A DNA stretch of 64,000 bases, from the NCBI GenBank assembly GCA_016713125.1, contig JADJPT010000003.1, positions 1 through 64,000 on the forward strand, written 5' to 3'. This document shows, one piece after another, positions 50,428 to 59,782 of the stretch. Made by a program: the position numbers and the translations under genes. The DNA comes from Betaproteobacteria bacterium. Lineage in GTDB: Bacteria; Pseudomonadota; Gammaproteobacteria; Burkholderiales; SG8-39. How positions within the stretch are numbered: position 1 is the stretch's first letter; the number at the start of each line of letters is the position of its first letter. Below the pieces are notes generated by a model that was given only the letters and a program-made list of their open reading frames with translations, did not search any database and was not told the DNA's origin.

Positions 50428-51750
50428 ATGGAAACGAACAGACGGGCGGGACGCATCCTGCCGGCCCCCGAAGCACCCGCACCGACCGGCCGATCCGGCG
50501 GACGCAGGTCCTTTCTGCGCAACGCACTTGCGTTGGGCGGCGGCGCCGCCGCGGCGGCGCTGTCCGGACGCGCATCCGCAGCCGACGGCGACCCGCTGAT
50601 CCTCAAGCCGCAGCCGCACGCGACAGCGCTGGGCCAGCCGGTGGCCGCGCTGGGTTATGGACAGCCTTCCAAATGGGAGAAGAACCTGCAGCGGCGCGAG
50701 AGTCCGGGCCTCACGCGCGTGCCGCAGTCCTCGGTGGCCTTCGCGCCGCTGCAGGGCATGTTCGGCATCATCACGCCGAACGGACTGCATTTCGAGCGCC
50801 ATCACCAGGGCTGGTGGGACCTCGACCCGTCCAGGCACCGCCTGATGGTGATGGGCATGGTGAAGCAGTCACGCGTCTACACCATGGACGATCTGATGCG
50901 CCTGCCCTCTGTGTCGCGCATCCATTTCATCGAATGCGGCGCCAACACCGGCATGGAATGGAGCAATGTCGCCGTGCCCACGGTGCAGTATTCACACGGC
51001 ATGCTGTCGTGCTGCGAGTTCACCGGCGTGAAGCTCTCCACCCTGCTCGACGAATGCGGCTACGACAGGAAGAAAGCCCGCTTCGTGCTCGCCGAGGGCG
51101 CCGACGGCTCGGGCCTGACGCGCACAATCTCCATCGAGCAGGCGCTGGACGACGTGATCGTGGCGTGGGGCATGAATGGCGAGATGCTGCGCCCGGAAAA
51201 CGGCTACCCGCTGCGGCTGGTGGTGCCGGGCGTGCAGGGCGTGTCCTGGGTCAAGTGGCTGCGCCGCATCGAGGTCGGCGACAAGCACTGGGACACGCGC
51301 GAGGAGGTCCTGCACTACATCGACCTGATGCCCGACGGCCTGCATCGACAGTACACGCAGATCCAGGAAGCCAAGTCGGTGATCACCACGCCTTCCGGCG
51401 GACAGATGCTGCTCGACAAGGGTTTCTACAACGTTTCCGGCCTGGCATGGTCCGGCCGCGGCCGGATCCGCCGCGTCGACGTGTCCGTGGACGGCGGACG
51501 CAACTGGCGCACGGCACGACTCGAAGGGCCGGTGCTCGCCAAGGCCCTGACGCGTTTCAACATCGACTGGGTGTGGGACGGCAGTCCTGCGGTGCTGCAG
51601 AGCCGCGCGATCGACGAGACCGGCTACGTGCAGCCGAAAATCTCGCAGCTTCGCGCGGTTCGCGGCACGCGCTCGATCTACCACAACAACATGATCCAGT
51701 CCTGGAAAGTGGCCGAGAGCGGGGAGGTGAGCAATGTCCAGGTCGGCTAG
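50428..51750 (+). CDS. soxC: Sulfane dehydrogenase molybdenum subunit SoxC
   Basis: With SoxD oxidises SoxY-bound sulfane sulfur in the periplasm, releasing six electrons. The 440 residues have a twin-arginine signal (GRRSFLRNALALGGGAAAAAL), the sulfite-oxidase fold with molybdopterin ligand Cys170 (FIECGANTGMEW) and a C-terminal Mo-co dimerisation domain (RIRRVDVSVDGGRNWRTARL). It has no haem domain. The end overlaps soxD by 17 bases. Confidence 0.96.
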   Translation: METNRRAGRILPAPEAPAPTGRSGGRRSFLRNALALGGGAAAAALSGRASAADGDPLILKPQPHATALGQPVAALGYGQPSKWEKNLQRRESPGLTRVPQSSVAFAPLQGMFGIITPNGLHFERHHQGWWDLDPSRHRLMVMGMVKQSRVYTMDDLMRLPSVSRIHFIECGANTGMEWSNVAVPTVQYSHGMLSCCEFTGVKLSTLLDECGYDRKKARFVLAEGADGSGLTRTISIEQALDDVIVAWGMNGEMLRPENGYPLRLVVPGVQGVSWVKWLRRIEVGDKHWDTREEVLHYIDLMPDGLHRQYTQIQEAKSVITTPSGGQMLLDKGFYNVSGLAWSGRGRIRRVDVSVDGGRNWRTARLEGPVLAKALTRFNIDWVWDGSPAVLQSRAIDETGYVQPKISQLRAVRGTRSIYHNNMIQSWKVAESGEVSNVQVG

Positions 51751-52786
51751 CCTTTCGCATGCGCCCGCCGCGCTGTTGCTTGCCGCACTGCTGTGCGCCT
51801 CGGCAGGCGCCGTCGCGCAGGGCAAGTACCCGGGCATCGGCAGGCCCGCAACCCCGGCGGAAGTAAAGGCCTGGGACACGGACGTACGCTCTGACTTCAC
51901 CGGGCTGCCCAAGGGCTCGGGCAGCGCCAAGAAGGGTGAGGAAGTCTGGGACGCCAAATGCGCCTCCTGTCACGGCACCTTTGCCGAGTCGAACGAGGTG
52001 TTCCCGCCCATCGTCGGCGGCACCACCGCCGAGGACATCAAGAACGGGCGGGTGGCCGGTCTGGCGAAATCCAACGAGGGGCGCACCACGCTGATGAAGT
52101 TGTCGCGCATCTCGACGCTGTGGGATTACATCCACCGCTCCATGCCGTGGACCGCCCCGCGTTCGCTGAGCGTGGAGGAGACCTATGCGGTGACCGCCTA
52201 TATCCTGGCGCTCGGCCGTATCGTGCCGGAGGATTTCGTCCTGTCCGACGCCAACATGGCGGAAGTCCAGGCGCGCCTGCCCAACCGCAACGGCACCACC
52301 ACGGCGCACGGACTGTGGACCGTCAAAGGGCGGCCCGACGTCAAAAACACAGCCTGCATGAAAGACTGCCCGACCGAGGCCAAGGTCATGTCGCAGCTGC
52401 CTGCTCACGCTCGCGACGCGCATGGCAATATCGCCGAACAGAACCGCGTGGTCGGGCCGGTGCGCGGCGCCGTGACGGTGCGTGCCGCGGCAGGTGCGGC
52501 GGCACCGGTTGCGACGGCGGCGCCCGCCGCCTCGGCGGACCGTATCATGGCCGAGAAGAACGGCTGCCTGGCCTGCCACGGGGTGGACAACAAGATCGTC
52601 GGCCCGGGATTCAAGGAGATCGCCGCACGCTACAAGGATGCGGGCGGATCCGAGGCGAAACTGGCCGCCAAGATCAAGGCCGGGGGGGCCGGCACATGGG
52701 GGGCGATCCCCATGCCGCCGCACCCCGGCATGAAGGACGAGGACATCAACAGCCTCGTGAAATGGATACTCGGCGGCGCAAGGTAG
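51734..52786 (+). CDS. soxD: Sulfane dehydrogenase dihaem cytochrome c subunit SoxD
   Basis: Electron-accepting partner of SoxC. A 350-residue periplasmic protein with a cleavable signal (AALLLAALLCASAGAVAQ) and two cytochrome c domains, CASCH at 76-80 and CLACH at 278-282. They are separated by an Ala/Pro-rich linker (about 250-268). Met in PMPPHP is a likely axial ligand of haem 2. Overlaps soxC, 46 bp before soxY. Confidence 0.95.
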   Translation: MSRSASLSHAPAALLLAALLCASAGAVAQGKYPGIGRPATPAEVKAWDTDVRSDFTGLPKGSGSAKKGEEVWDAKCASCHGTFAESNEVFPPIVGGTTAEDIKNGRVAGLAKSNEGRTTLMKLSRISTLWDYIHRSMPWTAPRSLSVEETYAVTAYILALGRIVPEDFVLSDANMAEVQARLPNRNGTTTAHGLWTVKGRPDVKNTACMKDCPTEAKVMSQLPAHARDAHGNIAEQNRVVGPVRGAVTVRAAAGAAAPVATAAPAASADRIMAEKNGCLACHGVDNKIVGPGFKEIAARYKDAGGSEAKLAAKIKAGGAGTWGAIPMPPHPGMKDEDINSLVKWILGGAR

Positions 52787-52832
52787 CGCGGCGCCGGGCG
52801 TGGACGCAAACCCCAGACAGCAGGAGGAGCAT

Positions 52833-53303
52833 ATGGATCGCAATCGCAGGGAAGTCATGAAGGCGGGCGGCGGCGCGGCCCTGTTCGCAGTGTTGGCGGC
52901 CGCCGGCCTGATCCGGCCCGGCGAAGCACTGGCCAACGGCTGGAACAAGGCCGCATTCGAGGGCAAGACCATGCCGGAGGCGCTCAAGGCACTGGGTGCA
53001 GCCAACCCGGCCAACAGCACGGACATCACGATGAAGGCCCCGGACATCGCCGAGAACGGCGCAGTCGTTCCGGTCGGCGTCGAAAGCAAGATTGCCGGCA
53101 CCGAGTCGATCGCGATTTTCGTCGACAAGAATCCCAGCCCGCTGGCCGCCAGCTTCGACATTCCCTCGGGGACCGAGCCCTCGGTCACCACGCGCGTGAA
53201 GATGGGGCAGACCTCCGACGTGTATGCAGTGGTCAAGGCCAACGGCAAGTTCTTCATCGCCAAGAAAGAGATCAAAGTCACCCTGGGCGGATGCGGCGGC
53301 TGA
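52833..53303 (+). CDS. soxY: Thiosulfate-oxidation carrier protein SoxY
   Basis: Carries sulfur intermediates on a C-terminal swinging-arm cysteine. The 156-residue protein has a Tat signal (RNRREVMKAGGGAALFAVLAAAGL) and ends in the diagnostic GGCGG with Cys154. The start ATG 52833 follows an AGGAGGAG ribosome-binding site; an upstream GTG would add 11 residues before the Tat motif. SoxZ follows after 34 bp. Confidence 0.97.
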   Translation: MDRNRREVMKAGGGAALFAVLAAAGLIRPGEALANGWNKAAFEGKTMPEALKALGAANPANSTDITMKAPDIAENGAVVPVGVESKIAGTESIAIFVDKNPSPLAASFDIPSGTEPSVTTRVKMGQTSDVYAVVKANGKFFIAKKEIKVTLGGCGG

Positions 53304-53337
53304 GCCTGCCCATACAGCCCGATACAGGAGAGAGAAC

Positions 53338-53649
53338 ATGGCAGATCCGATGCGCATCCGCGCCGTCTCCAAGGACGGCATTGTCAATGTGAAAGTGCTG
53401 ATGAGTCACGAGATGGAAACCGGCCAGCGCAAGGACGGCTCCGGGAAGATCGTGCCCGCCCACTTCATCCAGAACGTGACCGCGACCCACAACGGCAAGA
53501 CCGTGCTGTCGGCCCAGTGGGGTCCGGCGGTTTCCAAGAATCCGTTCCTCGAGTTCAACTTCAAGGGCGGCCAGAAGGGTGAGCGCATCGCGGTCACCTG
53601 GACGGACAACAAGGGCGACAAGCGTACCGACGAGGCCGCCATCAACTAG
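53338..53649 (+). CDS. soxZ: Thiosulfate-oxidation carrier complex protein SoxZ
   Basis: Heterodimer partner of SoxY, exported with it since it has no signal of its own. The 103 residues contain MSHEMETGQRKD, IPAHFI-like VPAHFIQNVTATHNGKTV and WGPAVSKNPFLEFNFKGGQKGE. Immunoglobulin-like fold. A GGAG lies 9 bp before the start. Confidence 0.97.
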   Translation: MADPMRIRAVSKDGIVNVKVLMSHEMETGQRKDGSGKIVPAHFIQNVTATHNGKTVLSAQWGPAVSKNPFLEFNFKGGQKGERIAVTWTDNKGDKRTDEAAIN

Positions 53650-53727
53650 CGAGTCGGGGCGGCCAGGCTTCAACACCCCGGCGCCGGGACGCAAGATCCC
53701 GCGCTCATAAAACAAGGAGGAGGCATC

Positions 53728-54531
53728 ATGAACGCACTGCAAAGGATGGCCGGAGCGCTCGCGCTCGCAGCCCTGGCCGGCGGCGTATACGCCCAATCGG
53801 CGGTCGACGAGATCGCCAAGTACCGGCAGCAACTGCAGGACGGCAATCCGGCCGAACTGTGGGAGGCGCGCGGCGAGGACCTGTGGAAGCAGAAGCGCGG
53901 CCCGAAGAACGCCTCGCTGGAGGCCTGCGACCTGGGCAAGGGCCCGGGCGTGGTCAAGGGCGCCTACGCCTTGATGCCGCGCTACTTCGCCGACGCCGAC
54001 CGCGTCATGGACCTGGAGACGCGACTGGTTCACTGCATGGTCACGCTGCAGGGCTTCAGCCAGGCGGACGCGGTGAAGCAGCCGTTCGGTTCGGGCAGTC
54101 GGCGCTCCAACTTCGAGGCACTCGCCGCGTGGGTCACCTCCGAGTCCAAGGGCTCGCCCATGAACGTGTCGCTCAGCCATCCGAAGATGAAGGAGTCCTA
54201 CCAGATCGGCGAGAAGATGTTCTTCTTCCGCGGCGGGCCGCACGACTTCGCCTGCGCCACCTGCCACAGCGAAAGCGGCAAGCGGATCCGCCTGCAGGAC
54301 CTTCCCAACCTGACCGAGAAGGCCGATGCGCAGCGCGGCTACACCACCTGGCCGGCCTACCGCGTCTCGCAGGGAGAGCTGCGCAGTTTTCAATGGCGGC
54401 TGTACGACTGTTTCCGTCAGCAGCGCTTCCCGGAGCTGAAGTTCACCTCGGAAGGTTCGATCGCCCTGACCACGTTCCTTGCCCGGAATGCCGCCGGCGG
54501 CACGTTCAACGCACCCGCCATCAAGCGCTAG
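53728..54531 (+). CDS. soxA: L-cysteine S-thiosulfotransferase subunit SoxA
   Basis: With SoxX joins thiosulfate to SoxY Cys. The 267-residue protein has a signal peptide (ALALAALAGGVYA). It is the mono-haem type: one CATCH at 176-180, while Cys67 and Cys103 lie where dihaem homologues keep the other centre and could form a disulfide. The active-site persulfide ligand is Cys228 in YDCFRQQRFPEL. Strong ribosome-binding site AAGGAGGAGG. 78 bp gap from soxZ with nothing else visible. Confidence 0.95.
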   Translation: MNALQRMAGALALAALAGGVYAQSAVDEIAKYRQQLQDGNPAELWEARGEDLWKQKRGPKNASLEACDLGKGPGVVKGAYALMPRYFADADRVMDLETRLVHCMVTLQGFSQADAVKQPFGSGSRRSNFEALAAWVTSESKGSPMNVSLSHPKMKESYQIGEKMFFFRGGPHDFACATCHSESGKRIRLQDLPNLTEKADAQRGYTTWPAYRVSQGELRSFQWRLYDCFRQQRFPELKFTSEGSIALTTFLARNAAGGTFNAPAIKR

Positions 54532-54540
54532 GAGACCGCC

Positions 54541-55162
54541 ATGAATCGCAAATACCTGTCACGGCGCCCTCGCGCTGGCCCTGGCCGCGGCGGGTTGCGC
54601 CACCAAGATGTCCGACGAGGAAGCCTCGGCTCGCGCCCTGACGGTGATGAAGGCGTCGTTCAATGAGCGCGGTCAGGCCAAGCTCGACCGCCTCGACCAG
54701 GACGAAACCCAGCGACTGTGCAGCATTCCTCCTTCGGTCAAGTTGCCCAAGGAAGTCACCGATCGCATCGAGAAGCTGAATCTCGAACTCGTGAAGTATC
54801 CGACTGACGGCAGGATGCTCGGCGACTGGCGCGAGGGCGAGAAGATCGCCCAGCGCGGCGTCGGCATGCAGTTCTCCGACAACCCGAAGAATCCCGCGGG
54901 CGGAAACTGCTATGCCTGCCACCAGATGACCAAGGAGGAAATCTCCTTCGGCACCATCGGCCCCAGCCTGTACAACTTCGGCAAGCTGCGCGGCAACAGC
55001 GAGGCGATCCAGCGCTATACCTGGGGCAAGGTGTGGAATGCACAGGCCTACTCGGCGTGCTCGAACATGCCGCGTTTCGGCCACAAGGGCATCCTCACCG
55101 AAAAGCAGATCAAGGACGTGGTGGCCCTGCTGCTCGACCCGAGCTCGCCGGTCAATAAATGA
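54541..55162 (+). CDS. soxX: L-cysteine S-thiosulfotransferase cytochrome subunit SoxX (frameshift in signal)
   Basis: Mono-haem partner of SoxA. ATG 54541 gives MNRKYL, then the frame changes between 54550 and 54560 into GALALALAAAGCATKMSDEEASARAL. That frame shows a lipobox-like AAGC, so SoxX may be a lipoprotein here. Mature part: GNCYACHQM (CxxCH), GTIGPSLYNFGKLRGN, ACSNMPRFGHKGILTEKQIKDVVALLL with the Met ligand region. About 205 residues. The stop overlaps the soxB start. A conservative caller would start at ATG 54608. Confidence 0.9.
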
Positions 55163-56895
55163 ACCGACGCGAGTTCCTGCAGTTGCTGTCGGTCGCCGCA
55201 GCGGGCGGCATGCCGCTCGCTGCGGCGGCAGCCGGACTGGCGCGGCAGGGGAAGGGGGCGGGGGCGGGGGGGGGGTTCTACGAACTGCCGCGCTTCGGCA
55301 ACGTGCATCTGATGCATTTCACCGATTGCCACGCGCAACTGCTGCCGGTGCATTTTCGCGAGCCCAACGTCAACCTCGGCATCGCCGACATGGGCGGACG
55401 GCCGCCGCATCTGGTGGGCGAGGCCTTGCTGCGCCATTTCGGCGTCAGGCAGGGCACGCCCGAGGCGCACGCCTTCACCTACCTGGATTTCGAGAAGGCC
55501 GCGCGCACCTACGGCAAGGTCGGCGGCTTCGCCCACCTCGCCACGCTGGTGAAGCAGTTGCGCGCCGGTCGGCCCGGGGCGCTGCTGCTCGACGGCGGCG
55601 ACACCTGGCAGGGTTCGGGCACCGCGCTGTGGACCAAAGGCCAGGACATGGTCGAGGCCTGCAAGCAGCTGGGCGTGGACGTGATGACCGGGCACTGGGA
55701 GTTCACGCTGGGTGCCGAGCGCGTGCAGAAAATCGTCGAAGGCGACTTCAAGGGCAGGATCGACTTCGTCGCGCAGAACGTGAAAACCGCCGACTTCGGC
55801 GATCCGGTCTTCCCGCCCTATGTGATCAAACCCATGAACGGCGTGGCCGTGGCCATCGTCGGCCAGGCCTTCCCCTACACACCGATCGCCAACCCGCGCT
55901 ACTTTGTCGCCGACTGGAACTTCGGCATCCAGGAAGAGGCGATGCAGAAGGCGGTCGACGAGGCGCGCGCCAAGGGCGCCCAGGCGGTGGTGGTGCTCTC
56001 GCACAATGGCATGGACGTCGACATCAAGATGGCGGCGCGCGTGCGCGGCATCGACGCGATCCTCGGCGGCCACACGCACGACGGCGTGCCGGCGCCGGTG
56101 GTGGTGAAGAACGCCGGCGGCCAGACGCTGGTGACCAACGCCGGCTCGAACGGCAAGTTCCTCGGTGTCCTCGACTTCGACGTCAGGGGCGGCAAGGTCG
56201 CGGACTTTCGCTACAAGCTGCTGCCGGTGTTCGCCAACCTGCTGCCCGCGGACCGCGACATGGAAGCGCTGATCCGCAAGCTGCGTGCGCCCTACGAGGC
56301 GAAGCTGGGCGAGAAGCTCGCCGTGACCGAAGGCCTGCTCTACCGCCGCGGCAACTTCAACGGCACCTTCGATCAGCTGATCCTCGACGGGCTGATGGCC
56401 ATGAAGGACGCGGAGATCGCCTTCTCGCCGGGCTTCCGCTGGGGCACCACGCTGCTGCCGGGCCAGCCCATCCTGATGGAACACCTGATGGACCAGACCG
56501 CCATCACCTATCCGTACACAACGGTGTCCGAGATGACCGGCGAGACCATCAAGACCGTGCTCGAGGATGTCTGCGACAACCTGTTCAACCCCGACCCGTA
56601 CTACCAGCAGGGCGGAGACATGGTGCGCGTGGGTGGCCTTGCGTACACCTGCGATCCGAACGCGAAGATGGGCAGCCGCATCCTCGACATGCAGCTCAAG
56701 GGCAAACCCATCGAAGCGGCGAAGAATAGAGGTCGCCGGCTGGGCGCCGGTTTCCGAGGGAAGCCCGCAAGTCCGGCGGCGAGCCGGTCTGGGACCTGAT
56801 GGCCCGCTACCTGCGCGAAAAGAAGACCATCCGGCCCCTGGCGCTGAACCTCGCCGCGCCTGAAGGGCATGGACGGCAATCCGGGCATCGCCTGA
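55159..56895 (+). CDS. soxB: Thiosulfohydrolase SoxB (C-terminal frameshifts)
   Basis: A dimanganese hydrolase releasing sulfate from SoxY. The start NRREFLQLLSVAAAGGMPLAAAAAG is Tat-like. Family segments are HFTDCHAQLLPVHFREPNVNLG, DGGDTWQGSGTALWTKGQDMV, GHWEFTLG, LSHNGMDVDIKMA, GGHTHDGVP and GNFNGTFDQLILDG. After KPIEAAK (about 56728) the frame breaks repeatedly: EVAGWAPVSEG, VWDLMARYLREKKTIRPLALNL and LKGMDGNPGIA lie in different frames, ending at TGA 56893-56895. About 578 residues. A run of ten G lies at 55266-55275. Confidence 0.94.
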
Positions 56896-56912
56896 AGCCT
56901 GCGAGTAGCTCG

Positions 56913-57872
56913 ATGAACCATCCGCTGCTGCGCCGCCTGGTCTGCGGTTTCGCGCTCTGCGCCCTGGTCGTGACGGCTGCCCGAAGTGCCGACCCCAAGG
57001 TCGTGCCGGTGCGCGTGAGCAAACACGCCTGGTACGTGCAGGGGCAGGCAGGACCCGCCAATCGCGCCAACCAGGGCTACAACTCCAACGCCGGTTTCGT
57101 GGTCACCGGGGAAGGCGTGGTCGTCATCGATGCCCTGGGCACGATACCCCTGGGCCGTGCCTTCCTCGCCGCGATCCGCGCGATCACCGACAAGCCGATA
57201 CGCCGCGTCATCGTCACCCACTACCACGCCGACCATTTCTACGGCCTGGCCCCGTTCAAGCAGGCCGGTGCCGAGATCTGGGCGCACAAGGGGGCGCGCG
57301 AGTACCTGGAAAGCGGCGAGGGCGCCGCACGCCTCGACCAGCGCCGCCGCGACCTCGCGCCCTGGGTGGACGACCAGACCACCCTGATCCCGCCGGACCG
57401 CTGGCTGGAGGGCGACGCGTCCTTCGCGCTGGGCGGGCTGAACTTCGACCTCGTCTACATGGGCCCGGCGCACGCTCCCGACGACCTGGTGGTGATCGTG
57501 CGTGAAGACCAGGTGCTGTACTCCGGCGACATCCTGTTCAGTGGACGCATCCCCTTCGTCGGCAACGCCGACACGCGGCGCTGGCTGGCCACCATGGAGA
57601 AACTGATCGCCCTGGGGCCGAAGACCATGGTGCCGGGCCACGGCGCGGTGTCGCGCGACCCGGTGGCCGAGCTCGCGCTCACGCGCGACTACCTGCGCCA
57701 CCTGCGCGCCACGATGGGCAAGGCGGTCGAGGACCTGCTGTCCTTCGAAGAAGCCTATAAGAACGCGGACTGGAGCCGGTACGCGCGCATGCCGGCTTTC
57801 GAGGCGGCCAATCGCATCAACGCCTACGGCACCTACCTGCTGATGGAACGCGAATCGCTGGAAAAGAAGTAG
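56913..57872 (+). CDS. Periplasmic metallo-beta-lactamase-fold hydrolase (SoxH-like)
   Basis: A 319-residue protein with a signal peptide (RRLVCGFALCALVVTAARSA). The zinc motif is THYHADHFYG, followed by further ligands in YMGPAHAPDDLVV, LYSGDILF and MVPGHGAVS. Such proteins accompany sox genes in several bacteria (SoxH) but a precise reaction is not established. It starts 17 bp after soxB, so probably the same transcript. Confidence 0.82.
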   Translation: MNHPLLRRLVCGFALCALVVTAARSADPKVVPVRVSKHAWYVQGQAGPANRANQGYNSNAGFVVTGEGVVVIDALGTIPLGRAFLAAIRAITDKPIRRVIVTHYHADHFYGLAPFKQAGAEIWAHKGAREYLESGEGAARLDQRRRDLAPWVDDQTTLIPPDRWLEGDASFALGGLNFDLVYMGPAHAPDDLVVIVREDQVLYSGDILFSGRIPFVGNADTRRWLATMEKLIALGPKTMVPGHGAVSRDPVAELALTRDYLRHLRATMGKAVEDLLSFEEAYKNADWSRYARMPAFEAANRINAYGTYLLMERESLEKK

Positions 57873-57897
57873 CGCCGCACACCACCGGAGAACCGAC

Positions 57898-58335
57898 ATG
57901 CACTTCGTCCGACTGACCTCCCGCCTGCTCGCCCTGCTCGCCTGCGCCTGCATCGCGGCAACCGCCCCCGCCCAGGCGCAGTCCCCGGCGGGCAAGAACC
58001 GCATCGTGTTCCAGGTCAGCGACAACGATCCGGCCAGGTGGAACCTCGCGCTGAACAATGCGAAGAACGTGCAATCCGATCTCGGGGTGAAGAACGTGAC
58101 GATAGAGATCGTCGCCTACGGTCCGGGCATCGCCATGCTCAGGCTGGAATCGCCGGTCGCCACGCGCATCAAGGACGCGCAGTCCACGGGCATCAATATC
58201 GTCGCCTGCGAGAACACCCTGACCAACCAGAAGCTCAGCAAGGAAGACATGCTGCCGGCGCTCAGCTACGTGCCGGCCGGCGTGGTGCAACTGATGCAAA
58301 GGCAGCAGCAGGGCTACGCCTACATTCGCCCCTGA
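57898..58335 (+). CDS. Secreted DsrE-family protein
   Basis: A 145-residue protein with signal peptide (LTSRLLALLACACIAATAPAQA) and a DsrE/DsrF-like fold: RIVFQVSDNDPARWNLALNNAKNVQSDLGVKNVTIEIVAYGPGIAMLR. Cys is kept in INIVACENTL, the usual sulfur-carrier position, and SYVPAGVVQLMQRQQQGYAYIRP closes the protein. It is 25 bp after the metallohydrolase. Possible periplasmic sulfur trafficking (inference). Confidence 0.85.
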   Translation: MHFVRLTSRLLALLACACIAATAPAQAQSPAGKNRIVFQVSDNDPARWNLALNNAKNVQSDLGVKNVTIEIVAYGPGIAMLRLESPVATRIKDAQSTGINIVACENTLTNQKLSKEDMLPALSYVPAGVVQLMQRQQQGYAYIRP

Positions 58336-58392
58336 AGCGCAGCCGGGCTGCTGCCGCGCAGCGCGCGGCGCAGTGCGGCTATACTCGCCGCG

Positions 58393-59782
58393 ATGGGCTA
58401 CGCGCACACCCTCGGCGGCTTCAACTGGCGCTTCGCCGACCTGAAGGACCTGCTGGCCAAGGCCACGCCGCTGCGTTCCGGCGACGCTCTGGCAGGGGTG
58501 GCCGCCATCAGCGCCGAGCAACGCATGGCCGCGCGGCTGGCCCTGGCCGACCTGCCGCTCAGGCGTTTCCTCGACGAGGCCCTGGTGCCCTACGAGGCCG
58601 ACGAAGTCACGCGCCTGATCCTCGACACCCACGATGCGGACGCCTTCGCCCCGGTCGCGCACCTGACCGTGGGCGAGTTCCGCAACTGGCTGCTCTCCGA
58701 GGCCGCGACCTCCGATGCGCTGACCCGCCTCGCGCCCGGCCTGCTGCCCGAGATGGTCGCCGCGACCAGCAAGCTGATGCGCAACCAGGATCTGGTGCTG
58801 GCGGCGAGAAAGTGCCGCGTGGTGACGCGCTTTCGCGACACCATCGGGCTGCCCGGGCATCTGGCGGTGCGCCTGCAGCCCAACCATCCGACGGATGACG
58901 CCCGCGGCATCGCCGCCTCGATCTTCGACGGACTGCTGTACGGCTGCGGCGACGCGGTGATCGGCATCAACCCGGCCGGCGACGGCCTGCCGGTGTTCAT
59001 GGAACTGTGGCGCGCGCTGGACGAGCTCATCCGCCGCTTCGAGATCCCGACACAATCCTGCGTACTGACCCACGTCACCAACCAGATCCGCGGCATCGAG
59101 GCCGGCGCGCCGCTCGACCTGGTGTTCCAGTCGATCGCCGGCACGCAACAGGCCAACGAGAGCTTCGGCATCTCGCTCGCGCTGCTGGCCGAAGCACGCG
59201 CCGCCGCGCTGTCGCTACGGCGCGGCACGCTGGGCGACAACGTCATGTACTTCGAAACCGGCCAGGGCAGCGCGCTGTCGGCCGGTGCACACTGGGGCGT
59301 GGACCAGCAGACGGTGGAAGCGCGCTTACGGCGTGGCGCGTCATTACAAGCCCCTGCTCACCAACACCGTGGTCGGGTTCATCGGTCCGGAGTACCTGTA
59401 CGACGGCAAGCAGATCATCCGCGCCGGACTGGAGGACCACTTCTGCGGCAAGCTGCTCGGCGTGCCGCTGGGCGTCGATGTCTGCTACACCAACCACGCC
59501 GAAGCCGACCAGGACGACATGGACACCCTGCTCACGCTGCTTGGCGCGGCCGGCGTGAACTTCATGATGGGCGTGCCGGGTGCGGACGACGTGATGCTGA
59601 ACTACCAGAGCACCTCGTTCCACGACGCCCTTTACGTGCGCGAGGTGCTGGGACTCAGGCGCGCGCCCGAGTTCGAGGCCTGGCTGCAGAAGATGCAACT
59701 GGCCGACGCGCACGGCACCCTGCTGCCGGCGCAGGCGGGCAACCGCCTGCTGGCCGCCGCCGCGGAGATGGGCGCGGCATGA
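58393..59782 (+). CDS. eutB: Ethanolamine ammonia-lyase large subunit (frameshift)
   Basis: Adenosylcobalamin-dependent cleavage of ethanolamine to acetaldehyde and ammonia. The start at ATG 58393 gives GYAHTLGGFNWRFADLKDLLAKA. Further family segments are LMRNQDLVLAARKCRVVTRFRDTIGLPG, RLQPNHPTDD, NPAGDG, GTQQANESFGISL and YFETGQGSALSAGAHWGVDQQTVEAR. The frame breaks near 59326 (loss of one base before AYGVARHYKPLLTNTVVGFIGPEYLYDGKQI) and the protein ends at 59782 after about 463 residues. No shell-protein or eutA gene is nearby. Confidence 0.93.

Noticed and set aside
58336..58392. Cobalamin riboswitch before eutBC
   Set aside because: The 57-bp gap is too short and shows no B12-box-like sequence.
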